A stretch of DNA of 64,000 nucleotides, from positions 310,001-374,000 of the forward strand of contig CAWHXR010000010.1 in the NCBI GenBank assembly GCA_963833375.1, written 5' to 3'. Shown here piece by piece: positions 51,912-60,689 of the stretch. How positions within the stretch are numbered: the stretch's first letter is position 1; the number at the start of each line of letters is the position of its first letter. The notes under the pieces are model-generated. The model was not told where the DNA came from and did no database searches. It saw nothing but the letters and a program-made list of their open reading frames with translations. The translations under genes and the position numbers were made by a program. The stretch comes from DASUPK01 sp963833375 (GTDB lineage Bacteria; Actinomycetota; Thermoleophilia; Solirubrobacterales; 70-9).

Positions 51912-53552
51912 ATGACGCCAGAGCCAGCCAATCAGGAGGAGATCGCCGTCGATCCCGCGACAGCCGAGCAGGCGGTCGCGCGGCTCGAGGACGTCCAGCG
52001 GGTCACCGAATCCGCGCTCGCCTACCTGAACCTCGATGACCTGCTCAGAGAGATGCTCGAGCGGGTCACGGACATCCTGCAGGTGGACACCTCCGCAGTG
52101 CTGTTGGTGGAGGACGATGGCCGGACGCTCGCCGCGCGGGCGGCGAAGGGGCTCGAGGAGGAGGTCGAGCGGGGATTCCGCCTGCCCATCGGCCGCGGGT
52201 TCGCCGGCCGTGTGGCCGCCACGGGCGCGCCGGTGGTGATCTCGGACCTGGACAACTCGTCGGTCACGGTGGTCAACCCGCTGATGCGCGAGAAGCAGGT
52301 CCGCTCTCTGCTCGGCGTGCCCCTGGTGGTCGAGGGGGAGGTCATCGGCGTTCTGCACGTCGGGACCCTTACACAGCGAGACTTCGACGAGGGCGACGTG
52401 GACCTGCTTCAGCTCGTCGCGGACCGCGTCGCCCTCTCGATCGAGCGCTCGCGCCTCGCAGTCCAGAGGCGGATCGCCCAGACGCTCCAGCGCAGCCTGC
52501 TGCCGGGCAACCTCCCGCAGCTGCCGGGGCTGAGCATGGCCGCCCGGTACATGCCCGCCGCCGAGGAATCCGCGGTGGGCGGGGACTGGTATGACGTGAT
52601 CGAGCTCGGGGACCGCAGGCTCGGGCTGACCATCGGGGACGTCGCCGGCCACGGGATGGCGGCCGCCACCTACATGGGACAGCTCCGCAGCGCCGTCCGG
52701 GCCTACGCCATCGACGTGGAGCGCCCCGCCGACTTGCTCGGCAAGCTCTCGCGCTTCGCGGAGCGAGAGCAGTCGCGGATGGCCACTGTGATCTACGCGA
52801 CCGTCGACCTGGACACCTGGGTGGTGGAGTATGCGCGCGCGGGCCATCCCTATCCGCTGCTGATCAAGGCCGACGGGACGGGCACCTACCTGACGGACGC
52901 CTCCGGTCCGCCGCTGGGCACCGGGACCGTCGCGACCTACGAGGAGCAGCGACTCGTCCTCGGGCCCGGAGAGACGCTGCTGCTCTACACGGACGGCCTG
53001 ATCGAGCGCCGCGGCCGGCCGCTCTCAGACGGAGAGGCTGCGCTGCTCCAGGCCGCGCTCGATGCGCCGGATGAGCCCGAGCTCAAGTGCCGCACGATCA
53101 TCGATCGGCTCACTGAGGACATCAAGATCCCGGACGACCTCGCGGTCCTCGCCGTCAGATCGGTCGGCCTGCACGAGCTGCTCGAGGTCGACGTGCCCGC
53201 CGAGGCGGAGCAGCTCGCGACGATTCGCCATCTGATCCGGCGCTGGGTGGCGGCGAACGGGGGCACGGACGACGACTGCGCGGCGTTCGCGATCGCGGTC
53301 ACCGAGGCCTGCGCGAACTCGGTCGAGCACGCCTTCCGCCCGGGCGATGCGACCATCGAGGTGCGCGCCGCCCTCGTGGACGGCGAGGCGGCCGTGACCG
53401 TCCGCGACCACGGCGACTGGCGTGAGCCGAGGGCCGGCAACCGGGGGAGGGGGATCCCGATGATGAGGGAGTTCATGGATGATGTCTCCATCGACACAGG
53501 CGGCGACGGAACCACCGTCGAGCTTCGCCGGCGAATTGGGGGGGAGGCATGA
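51912..53552 (+). CDS. GAF - PP2C (SpoIIE/RsbU) phosphatase - anti-sigma kinase fusion
   Basis: 546 residues in three parts. GAF domain at about 45-185 (LREMLERVTDILQVDTSAVL, RGFAGRVAATGAPVVISDLD, SLLGVPLVVEGEVIGVLHVG). SpoIIE-type PP2C phosphatase at about 205-410 with metal-binding Asp residues in GGDWYDVIEL, IGDVAGHGMAAATYMG and PDDLAVLAVR. A C-terminal GHKL/RsbW-like kinase at about 420-546 (FAIAVTEACANSVEHAF N-box, VRDHGDWREPR, GRGIPMMREF). It senses a small ligand and tunes an anti-sigma-factor switch. ATG 51912 is chosen; a start upstream is possible. Confidence 0.9.
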   Translation: MTPEPANQEEIAVDPATAEQAVARLEDVQRVTESALAYLNLDDLLREMLERVTDILQVDTSAVLLVEDDGRTLAARAAKGLEEEVERGFRLPIGRGFAGRVAATGAPVVISDLDNSSVTVVNPLMREKQVRSLLGVPLVVEGEVIGVLHVGTLTQRDFDEGDVDLLQLVADRVALSIERSRLAVQRRIAQTLQRSLLPGNLPQLPGLSMAARYMPAAEESAVGGDWYDVIELGDRRLGLTIGDVAGHGMAAATYMGQLRSAVRAYAIDVERPADLLGKLSRFAEREQSRMATVIYATVDLDTWVVEYARAGHPYPLLIKADGTGTYLTDASGPPLGTGTVATYEEQRLVLGPGETLLLYTDGLIERRGRPLSDGEAALLQAALDAPDEPELKCRTIIDRLTEDIKIPDDLAVLAVRSVGLHELLEVDVPAEAEQLATIRHLIRRWVAANGGTDDDCAAFAIAVTEACANSVEHAFRPGDATIEVRAALVDGEAAVTVRDHGDWREPRAGNRGRGIPMMREFMDDVSIDTGGDGTTVELRRRIGGEA

Positions 53553-53634
53553 CGTCGGAGCTCGCAGGATCTCGTTCGAGGCCGACGTCGATCCCGCGGT
53601 GCCCGACGCGCTGCGCGCGGTCGGCGGCGGCTAG
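53549..53634 (+). pseudogene. Remnant of a short gene coupled to the phosphatase/kinase
   Basis: An ATG overlaps the previous stop (ATGA), as a partner STAS gene would. After a few residues (MTSEL) an indel changes frame to ARISFEADVDPAVPDALRAV, ending at TAG 53632. At under 30 codons it is too short for a STAS domain, so it may be a truncated anti-anti-sigma gene or chance. Confidence 0.3.
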
Positions 53635-54200
53635 GCCGGGTGGCCCGCGCTTTCGATCACGCTGAGCATGTAGCGGCCGATCTGGAGCTCGTCGCCGTCC
53701 GCGAGCGGGCTCCAGTCGACCGGCTCCCCGTTTACGCAGATGCCGTTCATCGAGCGGTCATCGAGCACCCGCAGCTCGCCCTCGGGTGTCTGCACGATCA
53801 CGGCGTGGCGCCGCGACACGGTCGGGTCGTCCAGGCGGATGTCCGCGGAGCGGCTCCGGCCGATCCGCGACCAGCCGTCGGAAAGCTCGATCACCCGGGT
53901 TCGACCGTCCGCGAAGAGCGCGAGGTACTTGCCGGGCTCGGCGATCGACTCCCGCACGCCCTCGAGCCAGTTCTCGGGCTTTGCCGCGGGGCGCGTGATC
54001 GCGATATTCCGGAGTGTGGGCTGCTCGAACATCGAGGACCGGCGGAAGTCGGTTCCGCCGCAGTTGGGGCACTCCGGGATCGACTCGGCCGGCTCGAAGG
54101 AGACGGGAAAGGAGCATCCCTGGCAAATGAAGGAGCCAACGCCGCCAGCGGGCTCTCCCGCGTGGTGGACGTCATCCTGACTCTGTCCAATCAACGCCAT
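53631..54200 (-). CDS. Zinc-ribbon and FHA-domain protein
   Basis: About 189 residues from ATG 54200; the frame is open further upstream. A zinc ribbon near the N-terminus (FICQGCSFPVSFEPAESIPE, CPNCGGTDFRR) is joined to a C-terminal FHA domain with SRIGRSRSADIRLDDPTVSR, RHAVIV, LDDRSMNGICVNGEPV and LADGDELQIGRYML, including the Arg, Ser, His and Asn that bind phosphothreonine. The middle has a hydrophilic linker. It probably reads Ser/Thr kinase signals; the kinase is not in the window. Confidence 0.86.
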   Translation of the reverse strand: MALIGQSQDDVHHAGEPAGGVGSFICQGCSFPVSFEPAESIPECPNCGGTDFRRSSMFEQPTLRNIAITRPAAKPENWLEGVRESIAEPGKYLALFADGRTRVIELSDGWSRIGRSRSADIRLDDPTVSRRHAVIVQTPEGELRVLDDRSMNGICVNGEPVDWSPLADGDELQIGRYMLSVIESAGHPA

Positions 54201-54342
54201 CGGGGGTGCAGTGGATACTACCCGCGGTACTGCGAATTGGCTAGTCATTTTTTGCGAGTGGTACGGAAAGTCCATGATTTCCAGGGGTCCTGGCACCGAG
54301 GCGAAGCCGCACGAATCGGCGCCGGACTAGAATCGCGCGCCC

Positions 54343-54846
54343 GTGGGGCCCCTCTCGCTCACCACCTCCGTCGACGCCCCGCGCGAGCGCGTCTTCGACT
54401 TCCTCTGCGACCTCTCGATCAGGTCGAGCTGGACCGACCACTTCGCCAGGGACTACCGGCTCGAGCGCATTCCGGCCAGGGGCCAGGGCGCCGCGGCACG
54501 CTTCCGCGTCGATGCGCCCGCGGGCGTCCGGTATATGGAGACCGTGATCGCCGAGGTCGAGCGGCCGTATCGGATCGTCGAGCACGGCCGGGGCGGGCGC
54601 CTCGACCGCCTGCCGATGCGAATCGTCTGGGAGCTCGAGGAAGGCGCGACCACGAAGGTGACGCTCACCTTCTGGACCGCGCCGCCCTCGGGGCTCGACC
54701 GGCTCCGCGAGCTGGGGCGCTCACGCTGGTGGCGGCGCCGTTGGCGTAGGGCTCTGCGACGCATGCGTGAGCTGGTCGAGTCCGGGGCGGCCGCCCCGCG
54801 CACCGAGGTCGCCGGCGGCGACCGCGTGCCCACGATCGTCGCGTGA
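54343..54846 (+). CDS. SRPBCC (polyketide cyclase/START-like) protein
   Basis: 167 residues, GTG start. LSLTTSVDAPRERVFDFLCD opens the Bet v1-like fold; RSSWTDHFARDYRLERIPAR, ARFRVDAPAGVRYMETVIAE, PYRIVEHGRGGRLDRLPMRI and TKVTLTFWTAPPSGLDRLRE follow, ending in a basic helix (RSRWWRRRWRRALRRMREL). Such proteins bind hydrophobic ligands in a cavity. The stop overlaps the GTG of the lipoprotein gene (GTGA), which suggests a joint function at the membrane. Confidence 0.83.
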   Translation: MGPLSLTTSVDAPRERVFDFLCDLSIRSSWTDHFARDYRLERIPARGQGAAARFRVDAPAGVRYMETVIAEVERPYRIVEHGRGGRLDRLPMRIVWELEEGATTKVTLTFWTAPPSGLDRLRELGRSRWWRRRWRRALRRMRELVESGAAAPRTEVAGGDRVPTIVA

Positions 54847-55418
54847 ACGCGGATAGACTGCGCGCCCTCATGCGCCCAGGCCACAAGGGAGCCCTGGCAC
54901 TCGCATTCGTCCTTGCCATCACACTCGTGGGCGTGGCGGGCTGCGGTAACGATCTCGGCAAGGAAGCCGAGGAGGGAGTGCCGATCCAGCTCAAGGACCT
55001 GAAGTTCAACGTGCAGGAGACCCGTTTCCTGAACCCCGCCCAGCCCGACGACAAGCAGTACCTGGCCGGTCAGCAGGTGCCCCCGCCGGCCAACAAGGCT
55101 TACCTGGGGGTCTTCCTGACGATCAACAACGAGGGCGACAGCACCGTGACGCTGCCGTCTGCGGCGCAGATGAACATCGTCGACACGACGGGCGCCGCCT
55201 ACGAGGCGACGCCGAGCAGCACGCCGTTCGCGGCTCCGCTCGGTGCCCAGCTCGCCGGCGGCGGCGACATTCCCGCCCCTGGCACGGCCGCCGCGAACGG
55301 GCCGACGCAGGGGGCGATCGTCCTCTTCCTGGTGGATCAGGGCATCACCGAGAACCGGCCCCTGAAGCTCGAGATCCATTACGCGGGCGAGACGGGCGAA
55401 ATCACCCTCGACATCTAG
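54843..55418 (+). CDS. DUF4352-like lipoprotein
   Basis: 191 residues from GTG 54843. A signal segment with lipobox (LVGVAGCGND, Cys about 34) marks it as a lipoprotein. The mature part reads like an immunoglobulin-like DUF4352 domain: LKDLKFNVQETRFLNPAQPD, NKAYLGVFLTINNEGDSTVT, AQMNIVDTTGAAYEATPSST and KLEIHYAGETGEITLDI. These are extracellular binding or structural modules. Coupled to the SRPBCC gene. Confidence 0.8.
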   Translation: MNADRLRALMRPGHKGALALAFVLAITLVGVAGCGNDLGKEAEEGVPIQLKDLKFNVQETRFLNPAQPDDKQYLAGQQVPPPANKAYLGVFLTINNEGDSTVTLPSAAQMNIVDTTGAAYEATPSSTPFAAPLGAQLAGGGDIPAPGTAAANGPTQGAIVLFLVDQGITENRPLKLEIHYAGETGEITLDI

Positions 55419-55445
55419 GGCGCCGGGAGGGGATCCCTCCGCCGC

Positions 55446-55757
55446 ATGAGGAAGACCCAGCTTCAGGCCCTGCTCGTCATCGGCGGCATCGGAGCCGCCC
55501 TGGCCCTGATCCAGCTCCTCGGCGTGGCCGGCGGGGTGGTCGGTGTGGCCCTGATGGTCATCTGCACAGTCCTCACCGCACCCGCCGCCCCCGAACCCGA
55601 CGCCGGTGGGCTCAACTGGTGGGCGCTGATAGCCGGCGGGACCGCCCTCGCCCTGATCGGCGTGCCGCTCGGCCTCGCCCTCGAGGCCCCCGGAGGGCTG
55701 CTCACCGCGATCGGCGGCGGAATGGCGATGGTCGGCGTGGCGTTCGGGATGCCCTAG
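55446..55757 (+). CDS. Small integral membrane protein (103 aa)
   Basis: Three or four hydrophobic helices (ALLVIGGIGAALALIQLLGV, VVGVALMVICTVLTAPA, LNWWALIAGGTALALIGVPL, LLTAIGGGMAMVGVAFGMP) and almost no charged loops. No transporter motif. The ribosome site GGAGGGG sits in a small hairpin (GGAGGG-GAT-CCCTCC, 55426-55440) 5 nt before the start, which could limit translation. Function unknown. Confidence 0.68.
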   Translation: MRKTQLQALLVIGGIGAALALIQLLGVAGGVVGVALMVICTVLTAPAAPEPDAGGLNWWALIAGGTALALIGVPLGLALEAPGGLLTAIGGGMAMVGVAFGMP

Positions 55758-55862
55758 CGGCTGCCAGGCCGCTGCATCTGGGAGCGAAGGGCGAAGCCCG
55801 CCGCGACTCGTGTGGGGCCGGCTGCCTGCTGCCGCGATCTGATGGCGAAGCCGTCCTGCTCT

Positions 55863-57722
55863 CTAAAGCGCCGAGCCGAGGATCTCCCGCGCGATCGGGG
55901 CGGCGGTCGTGCCGCCGTCGCCCGAGGCGTCGATCAGCATCACCGCGATCGCGAGCTTCGGCTTCCGTGCCGGGGCGAAGGCGATGAACCAGCCGTCGAT
56001 CAGCTGATCGGTCTGCTCGCCCGGAGGCGCGGGCGGCGCTCCCGGCTTGGGGCCGAGCTCCGCGGTCCCCGTCTTGCCGGCGACCTGGACGCCGGGGAGA
56101 TTGGCGGCGACGCCGGTGCCGGAGGTGACCACGGCGCGCATCAGCCCGGTGAGGACGCGCGCGTTCGACTTGGAGGTCACCTGGACCGGCTTGTCGTCGC
56201 TCTGCAGCGCCGGGTCCTTGACGATCGGCGTGGGGCTCCGGACACCGTCGTTGGCGACGGTCTGGGCGACGGACGCCATGCCGAGCGGAGTGGCCAGCAC
56301 CTTGCCCTGGCCGAAGGCGGTCACGGAGAGATCCGTGTGGGTCGTGTCGGCGCTGAAGTCGGTGGGGATCGTCATCTTGCCCGGATCCGCCGCCGCGGTC
56401 GCCGCGGCGTTGTAGAGGCTCGGCGTCTGGTTGAAGCCGTAGCGCTCCGCGGTGTCGACCAGCCGCTCGGCGCCGACCTTGACGCCGAGCGGCGCGAAGA
56501 CGCTGTTGCATGACTTGGCGAAGGCCTGGGTGAAGGTCCCGCCGCAGGCCTCGTCGTGCGCGTTGTGGACGACGCGCGCGCCGGCGACGGGATCCGGGTT
56601 GATCGAGGTGACCACCGGGAACGTGTCGCTGAGCTTCACGTCGTGGCCCTCGAGCGCGGCCGTAGTCGTGATCACCTTGAAGGTGGAGCCCGGGGGCTGA
56701 GGAGAGGAGTAGGCCGAGCCGGCCAGCGCCAGGACGGCGCCGGTCTGCGCGTTGAGTACGACGACCCCTCCCGACTGGCCGCCGAGAGCGTTCACCGTGG
56801 TCGACTGCAGACGGGGGTCGATGGTGGTCTTGACGGGCTGCCCGGGCGATCCCTGCGCAGCAGCGAGCACCCGCCCGGGTGTGCCGGCCGGGACGTCAGG
56901 CAGCGGGGTCCCCTCCTTGACGGCCAGCAGCTGACCACTCGGCTTTCCGGCGAGGCGCGAGTTGAAGGCGAGCTCGAGCCCGGTGACGCCGGTCTCCTGG
57001 TTCGTGGGGTAGCCCGCGTGCTGGAGCTTCGCCTGCTCGTCCGCGCTCGGTGCGCCCGTCTCGCCCGCGATGTCGATCGCGTCGGAGCCGAGCGGGGAGG
57101 AGCGATCGCCGGTCGGGCCCGCCGCGAGCGGTACGCCGTGCTTGGCGAGGATCGGGGCGCGGCGCGCAAGCGTCAGACGGCGGCCGACGCGCTCGCCCGT
57201 CTGTAGGCCGGGGAAGGTCAGGTGCGGGTCCCAGGCGACCTTGCCGCCGTCCAGCGGCAGCCGGAGCGTCCCGTCCACCTTGCCGAACAGCCTGGTCCGG
57301 ACGCCCACGTCGACCTCGACCACGCTGGTGCCGTTGATCGTCTTCGGGCCATCGGCGCCGCCGGGGTCGATCGCAGTGGCGGTGGAGGCCTCCTGGGCCT
57401 GCCGGTAGGCCGTGGCGAGGTCCTGCGCCGAGTACTGGGCCTGCGCGGAGTCCGAGAGCTCGTCGTGCATCGCCTTGTAGTCCTGGTGCGCCCAGTCGTC
57501 GACGAAGCGCTTGGCCATGTCCTGCTCGGGGCTGCCGGCGGAGCTGATCACCCCGAAGATGAAGGCGATCAGCGCGACGACGGCCAGCGGCAGCGCGCGC
57601 TGACGCAGCCGGCGCTGGCGCTCGGACAGGGTCCCGCGGTGTGCGCGGGGTGTCCTGGCAGGACGCCTGGGCGGTGGTACCTCCCTCCTACGCGTCCGCG
57701 ACCGTGTCACGGGCGGATTCAC
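55863..57722 (-). CDS. Class B penicillin-binding protein (transpeptidase) with NTF2-like N-terminal domain
   Basis: About 619 residues from GTG 57722. A cytosolic basic start precedes one helix (LPLAVVALIAFIFGVISSAG). An NTF2-like (MecA_N type) domain follows (AKRFVDDWAHQDYKAMHDEL), then a dimerisation region and the transpeptidase: active Ser in QPPGSTFKVITTTAAL (SxxK), AFAKSCNSVFAPLG (SxN) and QVAGKTGTAELG (KTG). It cross-links peptidoglycan; the domain plan resembles mycobacterial PbpA/PBP2a-type proteins. Divergent from the MarP-like gene with only 42 nt between starts. Confidence 0.9.
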   Translation of the reverse strand: MNPPVTRSRTRRREVPPPRRPARTPRAHRGTLSERQRRLRQRALPLAVVALIAFIFGVISSAGSPEQDMAKRFVDDWAHQDYKAMHDELSDSAQAQYSAQDLATAYRQAQEASTATAIDPGGADGPKTINGTSVVEVDVGVRTRLFGKVDGTLRLPLDGGKVAWDPHLTFPGLQTGERVGRRLTLARRAPILAKHGVPLAAGPTGDRSSPLGSDAIDIAGETGAPSADEQAKLQHAGYPTNQETGVTGLELAFNSRLAGKPSGQLLAVKEGTPLPDVPAGTPGRVLAAAQGSPGQPVKTTIDPRLQSTTVNALGGQSGGVVVLNAQTGAVLALAGSAYSSPQPPGSTFKVITTTAALEGHDVKLSDTFPVVTSINPDPVAGARVVHNAHDEACGGTFTQAFAKSCNSVFAPLGVKVGAERLVDTAERYGFNQTPSLYNAAATAAADPGKMTIPTDFSADTTHTDLSVTAFGQGKVLATPLGMASVAQTVANDGVRSPTPIVKDPALQSDDKPVQVTSKSNARVLTGLMRAVVTSGTGVAANLPGVQVAGKTGTAELGPKPGAPPAPPGEQTDQLIDGWFIAFAPARKPKLAIAVMLIDASGDGGTTAAPIAREILGSAL

Positions 57723-57764
57723 GGTCGCAAAGGTAGTGCTTCGTGCGCTTGTATTCGGGAAACC

Positions 57765-58922
57765 GTGACCGGCCTGGACTGGCTGATTCTGGCCTTCGCC
57801 CTGGCGATGGGCTTCTGGGGATACCGACAGGGCCTGATCGTCGGGGTCCTGAGCCTCGGCGGCTTCGCGATCGGGGCCTTCCTGGGAAGCAGATTGGGCC
57901 CGGCCCTCCTGGCCGACGGCTCCCATTCCCCATACGCGCCGGCGACGGCGCTCGCCGGTGCGCTGCTGGTCGGCGGGATCATGGCCGTCTCACTCGAGGG
58001 CATCGCGATCGGCATGCGCCGGCGGCTGCTGGGTCGGAGGGGGCGGCGGCCGGGCATCGCGATCGCCGAGGCCTCCGGGGGCGCCCTGCTCCTCGTAGCG
58101 CTGGCCCTCGGCCTTGCCTGGCTCTTCGGCGCGGTGGCCCTGAACGCCCCCGGCGCGAAGGGGCTGCGCACGGCGGTGCAGCAGTCTGCGATCCTGCGCG
58201 CGCTCAACGACGCGTTCCCCCCGTCGAGCTCGCTGATCAACGCGCTGCACCGAATCGATCCACGCGTCGCGGTCCAGGGACCCAGCCCGAACGTCGCCGC
58301 CCCGGACGCGAAGATCGCCCGGGACCCCGACGTCCGAGCCGCCGAGGGGAGCGTGGTCCGCGTGGTGGGAACCGCATGCGGGCTCGGGGTGGAGGGTTCC
58401 GGCTGGATCGCGGCCCCGGGGCTCGTGGTGACCAACGCGCACGTGGTGGCGGGGGAGAGCGACACCACCGTCGCGCCGCTCTCCGGCTCGTCCCTCGAGG
58501 CGACGCCGGTGCACTACGACCCGTCGAACGATCTCGCCCTGCTCCGGGTGAACGGGCTGCCCGGGTCGCCGCTCTCCTTCGCACCCGATGTGCGCAGCGG
58601 CACGGCCGGGGCCGTGCTCGGATATCCGGAGAACGGGCCGTTGACGATCGCGCCGGCGCGGGTCGGCGTCACAGGGCCCGTCGTCACCCAGGACTCCTAT
58701 GGCCGCGGGCCCGTGACGCGCGAGCTGACTGCCCTCCGGGGAGAGGTCCGCAGCGGGAACTCGGGCGGCCCGCTGGTCGATGGCGCCGGCAGGGTGATGG
58801 GGACGATCTTCGCGGCGACGACGCAGGGCAAGCCCGGCGGGTACGCGGTGCCGAACGAGATCGTCGCCCGTGCCCTGAGCGATTCGACGGGCCAGGTGAG
58901 CACCGGCCCCTGCACGGGCTAG
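57765..58922 (+). CDS. MarP-like CvpA-trypsin membrane serine protease
   Basis: 385 residues, GTG start. Four N-terminal membrane helices form a CvpA/colicin-V domain (GLDWLILAFALAMGFWGYRQ, GLIVGVLSLGGFAIGAFLGS). The extracytoplasmic trypsin-like domain has His in LVVTNAHVVAG, Asp in DPSNDLALLRV and Ser in SGNSGGPLVDG. Two cysteines (GTACGLG and near the C-terminal GPCTG) may form the redox-sensitive disulfide known in MarP of mycobacteria. It would protect against acid or oxidative stress in the periplasmic space. Confidence 0.92.
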   Translation: MTGLDWLILAFALAMGFWGYRQGLIVGVLSLGGFAIGAFLGSRLGPALLADGSHSPYAPATALAGALLVGGIMAVSLEGIAIGMRRRLLGRRGRRPGIAIAEASGGALLLVALALGLAWLFGAVALNAPGAKGLRTAVQQSAILRALNDAFPPSSSLINALHRIDPRVAVQGPSPNVAAPDAKIARDPDVRAAEGSVVRVVGTACGLGVEGSGWIAAPGLVVTNAHVVAGESDTTVAPLSGSSLEATPVHYDPSNDLALLRVNGLPGSPLSFAPDVRSGTAGAVLGYPENGPLTIAPARVGVTGPVVTQDSYGRGPVTRELTALRGEVRSGNSGGPLVDGAGRVMGTIFAATTQGKPGGYAVPNEIVARALSDSTGQVSTGPCTG

Positions 58923-58951
58923 CGGACTACCGAAAGGCGGCTTCGCCCGCC

Positions 58952-58966
58952 CTTACGATCGGTAAG
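58952..58966. promoter_or_regulatory. Small palindrome upstream of the HxlR gene
   Basis: CTTAC and GTAAG around GATCG, directly before GGGAGG. HxlR regulators often bind such sites in their own promoter; here this is only inferred from position. Confidence 0.35.
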
Positions 58967-58977
58967 CTTGAAGGGAG

Positions 58978-59331
58978 GTGACATCGCAGTCCGGCGGCGG
59001 CCGATCCAGGGGGGTGGCCAAGCCAAGACAAGTCTGTGCGCACTATCACGGTGCCGTTGAGCTGATCGGGCGACGGTGGGCGGGGGCGATCCTCTACGCG
59101 CTCACCGATGGACCGCTGCACTTCGCCGAGCTCAAGGAGGCGGTGCCCGGGATGTCGGACCGGCTGCTCTCCTGCCGGCTCAAGGAGCTTGAGGAGGCGG
59201 GGCTGGTCCGGCGCGAGGTTCAGCCCGGCAATCGCGTGCGAGTGAGCTACGAGCTCACCCAGAAGGGCCACTCGCTCGAGCCCGTGATGGGCGAGCTGCG
59301 CGACTGGGCCCGGCGCTGGCACCGGGTCTAG
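58978..59331 (+). CDS. HxlR-family winged-helix transcriptional regulator
   Basis: 117 residues from GTG 58978, or 105 from GTG 59014; the first GTG lies almost inside the ribosome site GGGAGGTGA, so the start is uncertain. VCAHYHGAVELIGRRWAGAI is the HxlR N-terminal helix with its conserved Cys, then HFAELKEAVPGMSDRLLSCR as the recognition helix, and LKELEEAGLVRREVQPGNRV, SYELTQKGHSLEPVMGELRD. The single cysteine can sense aldehydes or oxidants in other members. It converges on the broken FAD monooxygenase. Confidence 0.88.
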   Translation: MTSQSGGGRSRGVAKPRQVCAHYHGAVELIGRRWAGAILYALTDGPLHFAELKEAVPGMSDRLLSCRLKELEEAGLVRREVQPGNRVRVSYELTQKGHSLEPVMGELRDWARRWHRV

Positions 59332-59334
59332 AGC

Positions 59335-60027
59335 TCAGCTCGCGACGCCCGCCTGGGCCATGATCTTGCCGACGTTCTCCGGCGCGAAGAACTCGGGAGC
59401 GGGCAGCGTGCTCGCCTGCACGCTGATGAACCCGTTCATCGCCTCCTGGTTGCCCTGCATCGCGCCGATCAGCTGCTGCAGCTCGGGCGGCGGGGGCTCC
59501 ATCGTCGCGAACTCGCAGGTGAACTCGTAGACCGGCATCGCGGCGGCATCACGGGTCTGTTGGTAGTCGGCCATCCCCTCGTCGAAGGGGCGCTCGCCTG
59601 AGAAGGCGTCATCCAGCGCTCCCGCCACCAGCTCGGCATCGCGGAAGGCGTCGTTGATGCCCATTGCCGTGATCGGGTTCTTGTGGTACCCGGCGTCACC
59701 GACGAGCACCCAGCCCGGGCCGAAGGGCTTCCGGAAGTAGCCCGGCAGCTCCGCCGAGCCGATGAACTTGGACTCGCGCTTCGCTCCGCGGACGCGCTCG
59801 GCGAACTCGGGGGCGAGATCCGTCGCGGCGAAGAAATTCCCCTCGATGTCCTTGCGGTTCGCCTCGAACTCCTCACGCGGCCAGCCGAAGGGCATGCAGG
59901 TCAAGCCGTCGTGCGTCGGCAGCGCCGCCCATCCACGCCGGCCCTCCGCGCGGATGGTGGTCTCGAAGCCGGAGACCGGCAACTCGCTCCAGTACGCGCA
60001 CGATCGCGTCGTAGCTCTCGTCGCTCA
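59335..60027 (-). pseudogene. FAD-dependent monooxygenase with the FAD-binding part deleted
   Basis: Begins with MSDESYDAIV at ATG 60027, the usual first beta strand, but the GxGxxG region and about 170 following residues are absent. The sequence jumps, out of frame, at about 60003-59995 to AYWSELPVSGFETTIRAEGR, the middle of the fold. It then continues normally: GPGWVLVGDAGYHKNPITAM (second FAD motif), GINDAFRDAELVAGALDDAF and PPPPELQQLIGAMQGNQEAM to the C-terminus. The remaining 215 residues cannot bind FAD fully. This is a clean internal deletion, unlike the single-base indels of the hydrogenase region. Confidence 0.75.
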
Positions 60028-60104
60028 TCTTCTCCAACCCCTTCGCTTCGTTGGACGACGACAGGCACACTGTCCCACGAAAGGCAGGGGGGTTACAGCA
60101 CCCG

Positions 60105-60689
60105 CTACCAGTCGCGCGGGTTCCCGTGCGGAATCCGGTCGATGACGAGCGCCGCCTCGACCCGCTCGACCGGATAGGGGCCGGTGGAGGCCAGGTAGTG
60201 CTCGAGCTCGGCGGGGCCGAGCGCCTCGAACCCGCGCTCGACCGCGGCGGCGTAGGTGGCGAGGATCACGGCCTCCTCGGGGGGCTCCGGGGCGAAGTGG
60301 AACTCCTTTGCCGTATAGGTGACGATCCGCTCGGGCAGCTGCTCGCCCTCGATCGCCTCGGTGATCTCGATCCGGTCGTAGCGGATCTCGCGAATGTCGA
60401 GGCGGTCGAGCTCGGCCTCGGTGAGCTCGATCACGACGCCGTTCACCGGTCCCGCCTCGTCCTCGCCCTCCTCGATGTTGAGGCCGAGGATCCACTCCGG
60501 CCGCCGCCCCCCGGCGACCTCGAAGGTCTTCTCGCAGGTCAGGTTGTCGCGACGCTGGGAGAAACGCCGCCGCCAGTCGTATAGCCGAGCCGGCCGCATC
60601 TCGCTGACCGGCCTCCGGAGCGTCATCGAGGCGCTCTGGTGGACCACGAGGGAGCCGTAGCCGAAGAGACCGAGGCGCTGTTCGCTCAT
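60105..60689 (-). CDS. Gamma-glutamylcyclotransferase-like protein
   Basis: 194 residues. LGLFGYGSLV is the substrate-binding YGSL motif at the N-terminus. RLYDWRRRFSQRR follows, then NGVVIELTEAELDRLDIREI with the region where the catalytic Glu is expected, YDRIEITEAIEGE, VTYTAKEFHFAPEPPEEAVI and HYLASTGPYPVERVEAALV. Family members cleave gamma-glutamyl peptides or act in AIG2-like folds. The ATG overlaps the helicase stop (ATGA), so it is cotranscribed with the DNA repair gene. Confidence 0.78.
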   Translation of the reverse strand: MSEQRLGLFGYGSLVVHQSASMTLRRPVSEMRPARLYDWRRRFSQRRDNLTCEKTFEVAGGRRPEWILGLNIEEGEDEAGPVNGVVIELTEAELDRLDIREIRYDRIEITEAIEGEQLPERIVTYTAKEFHFAPEPPEEAVILATYAAAVERGFEALGPAELEHYLASTGPYPVERVEAALVIDRIPHGNPRDW

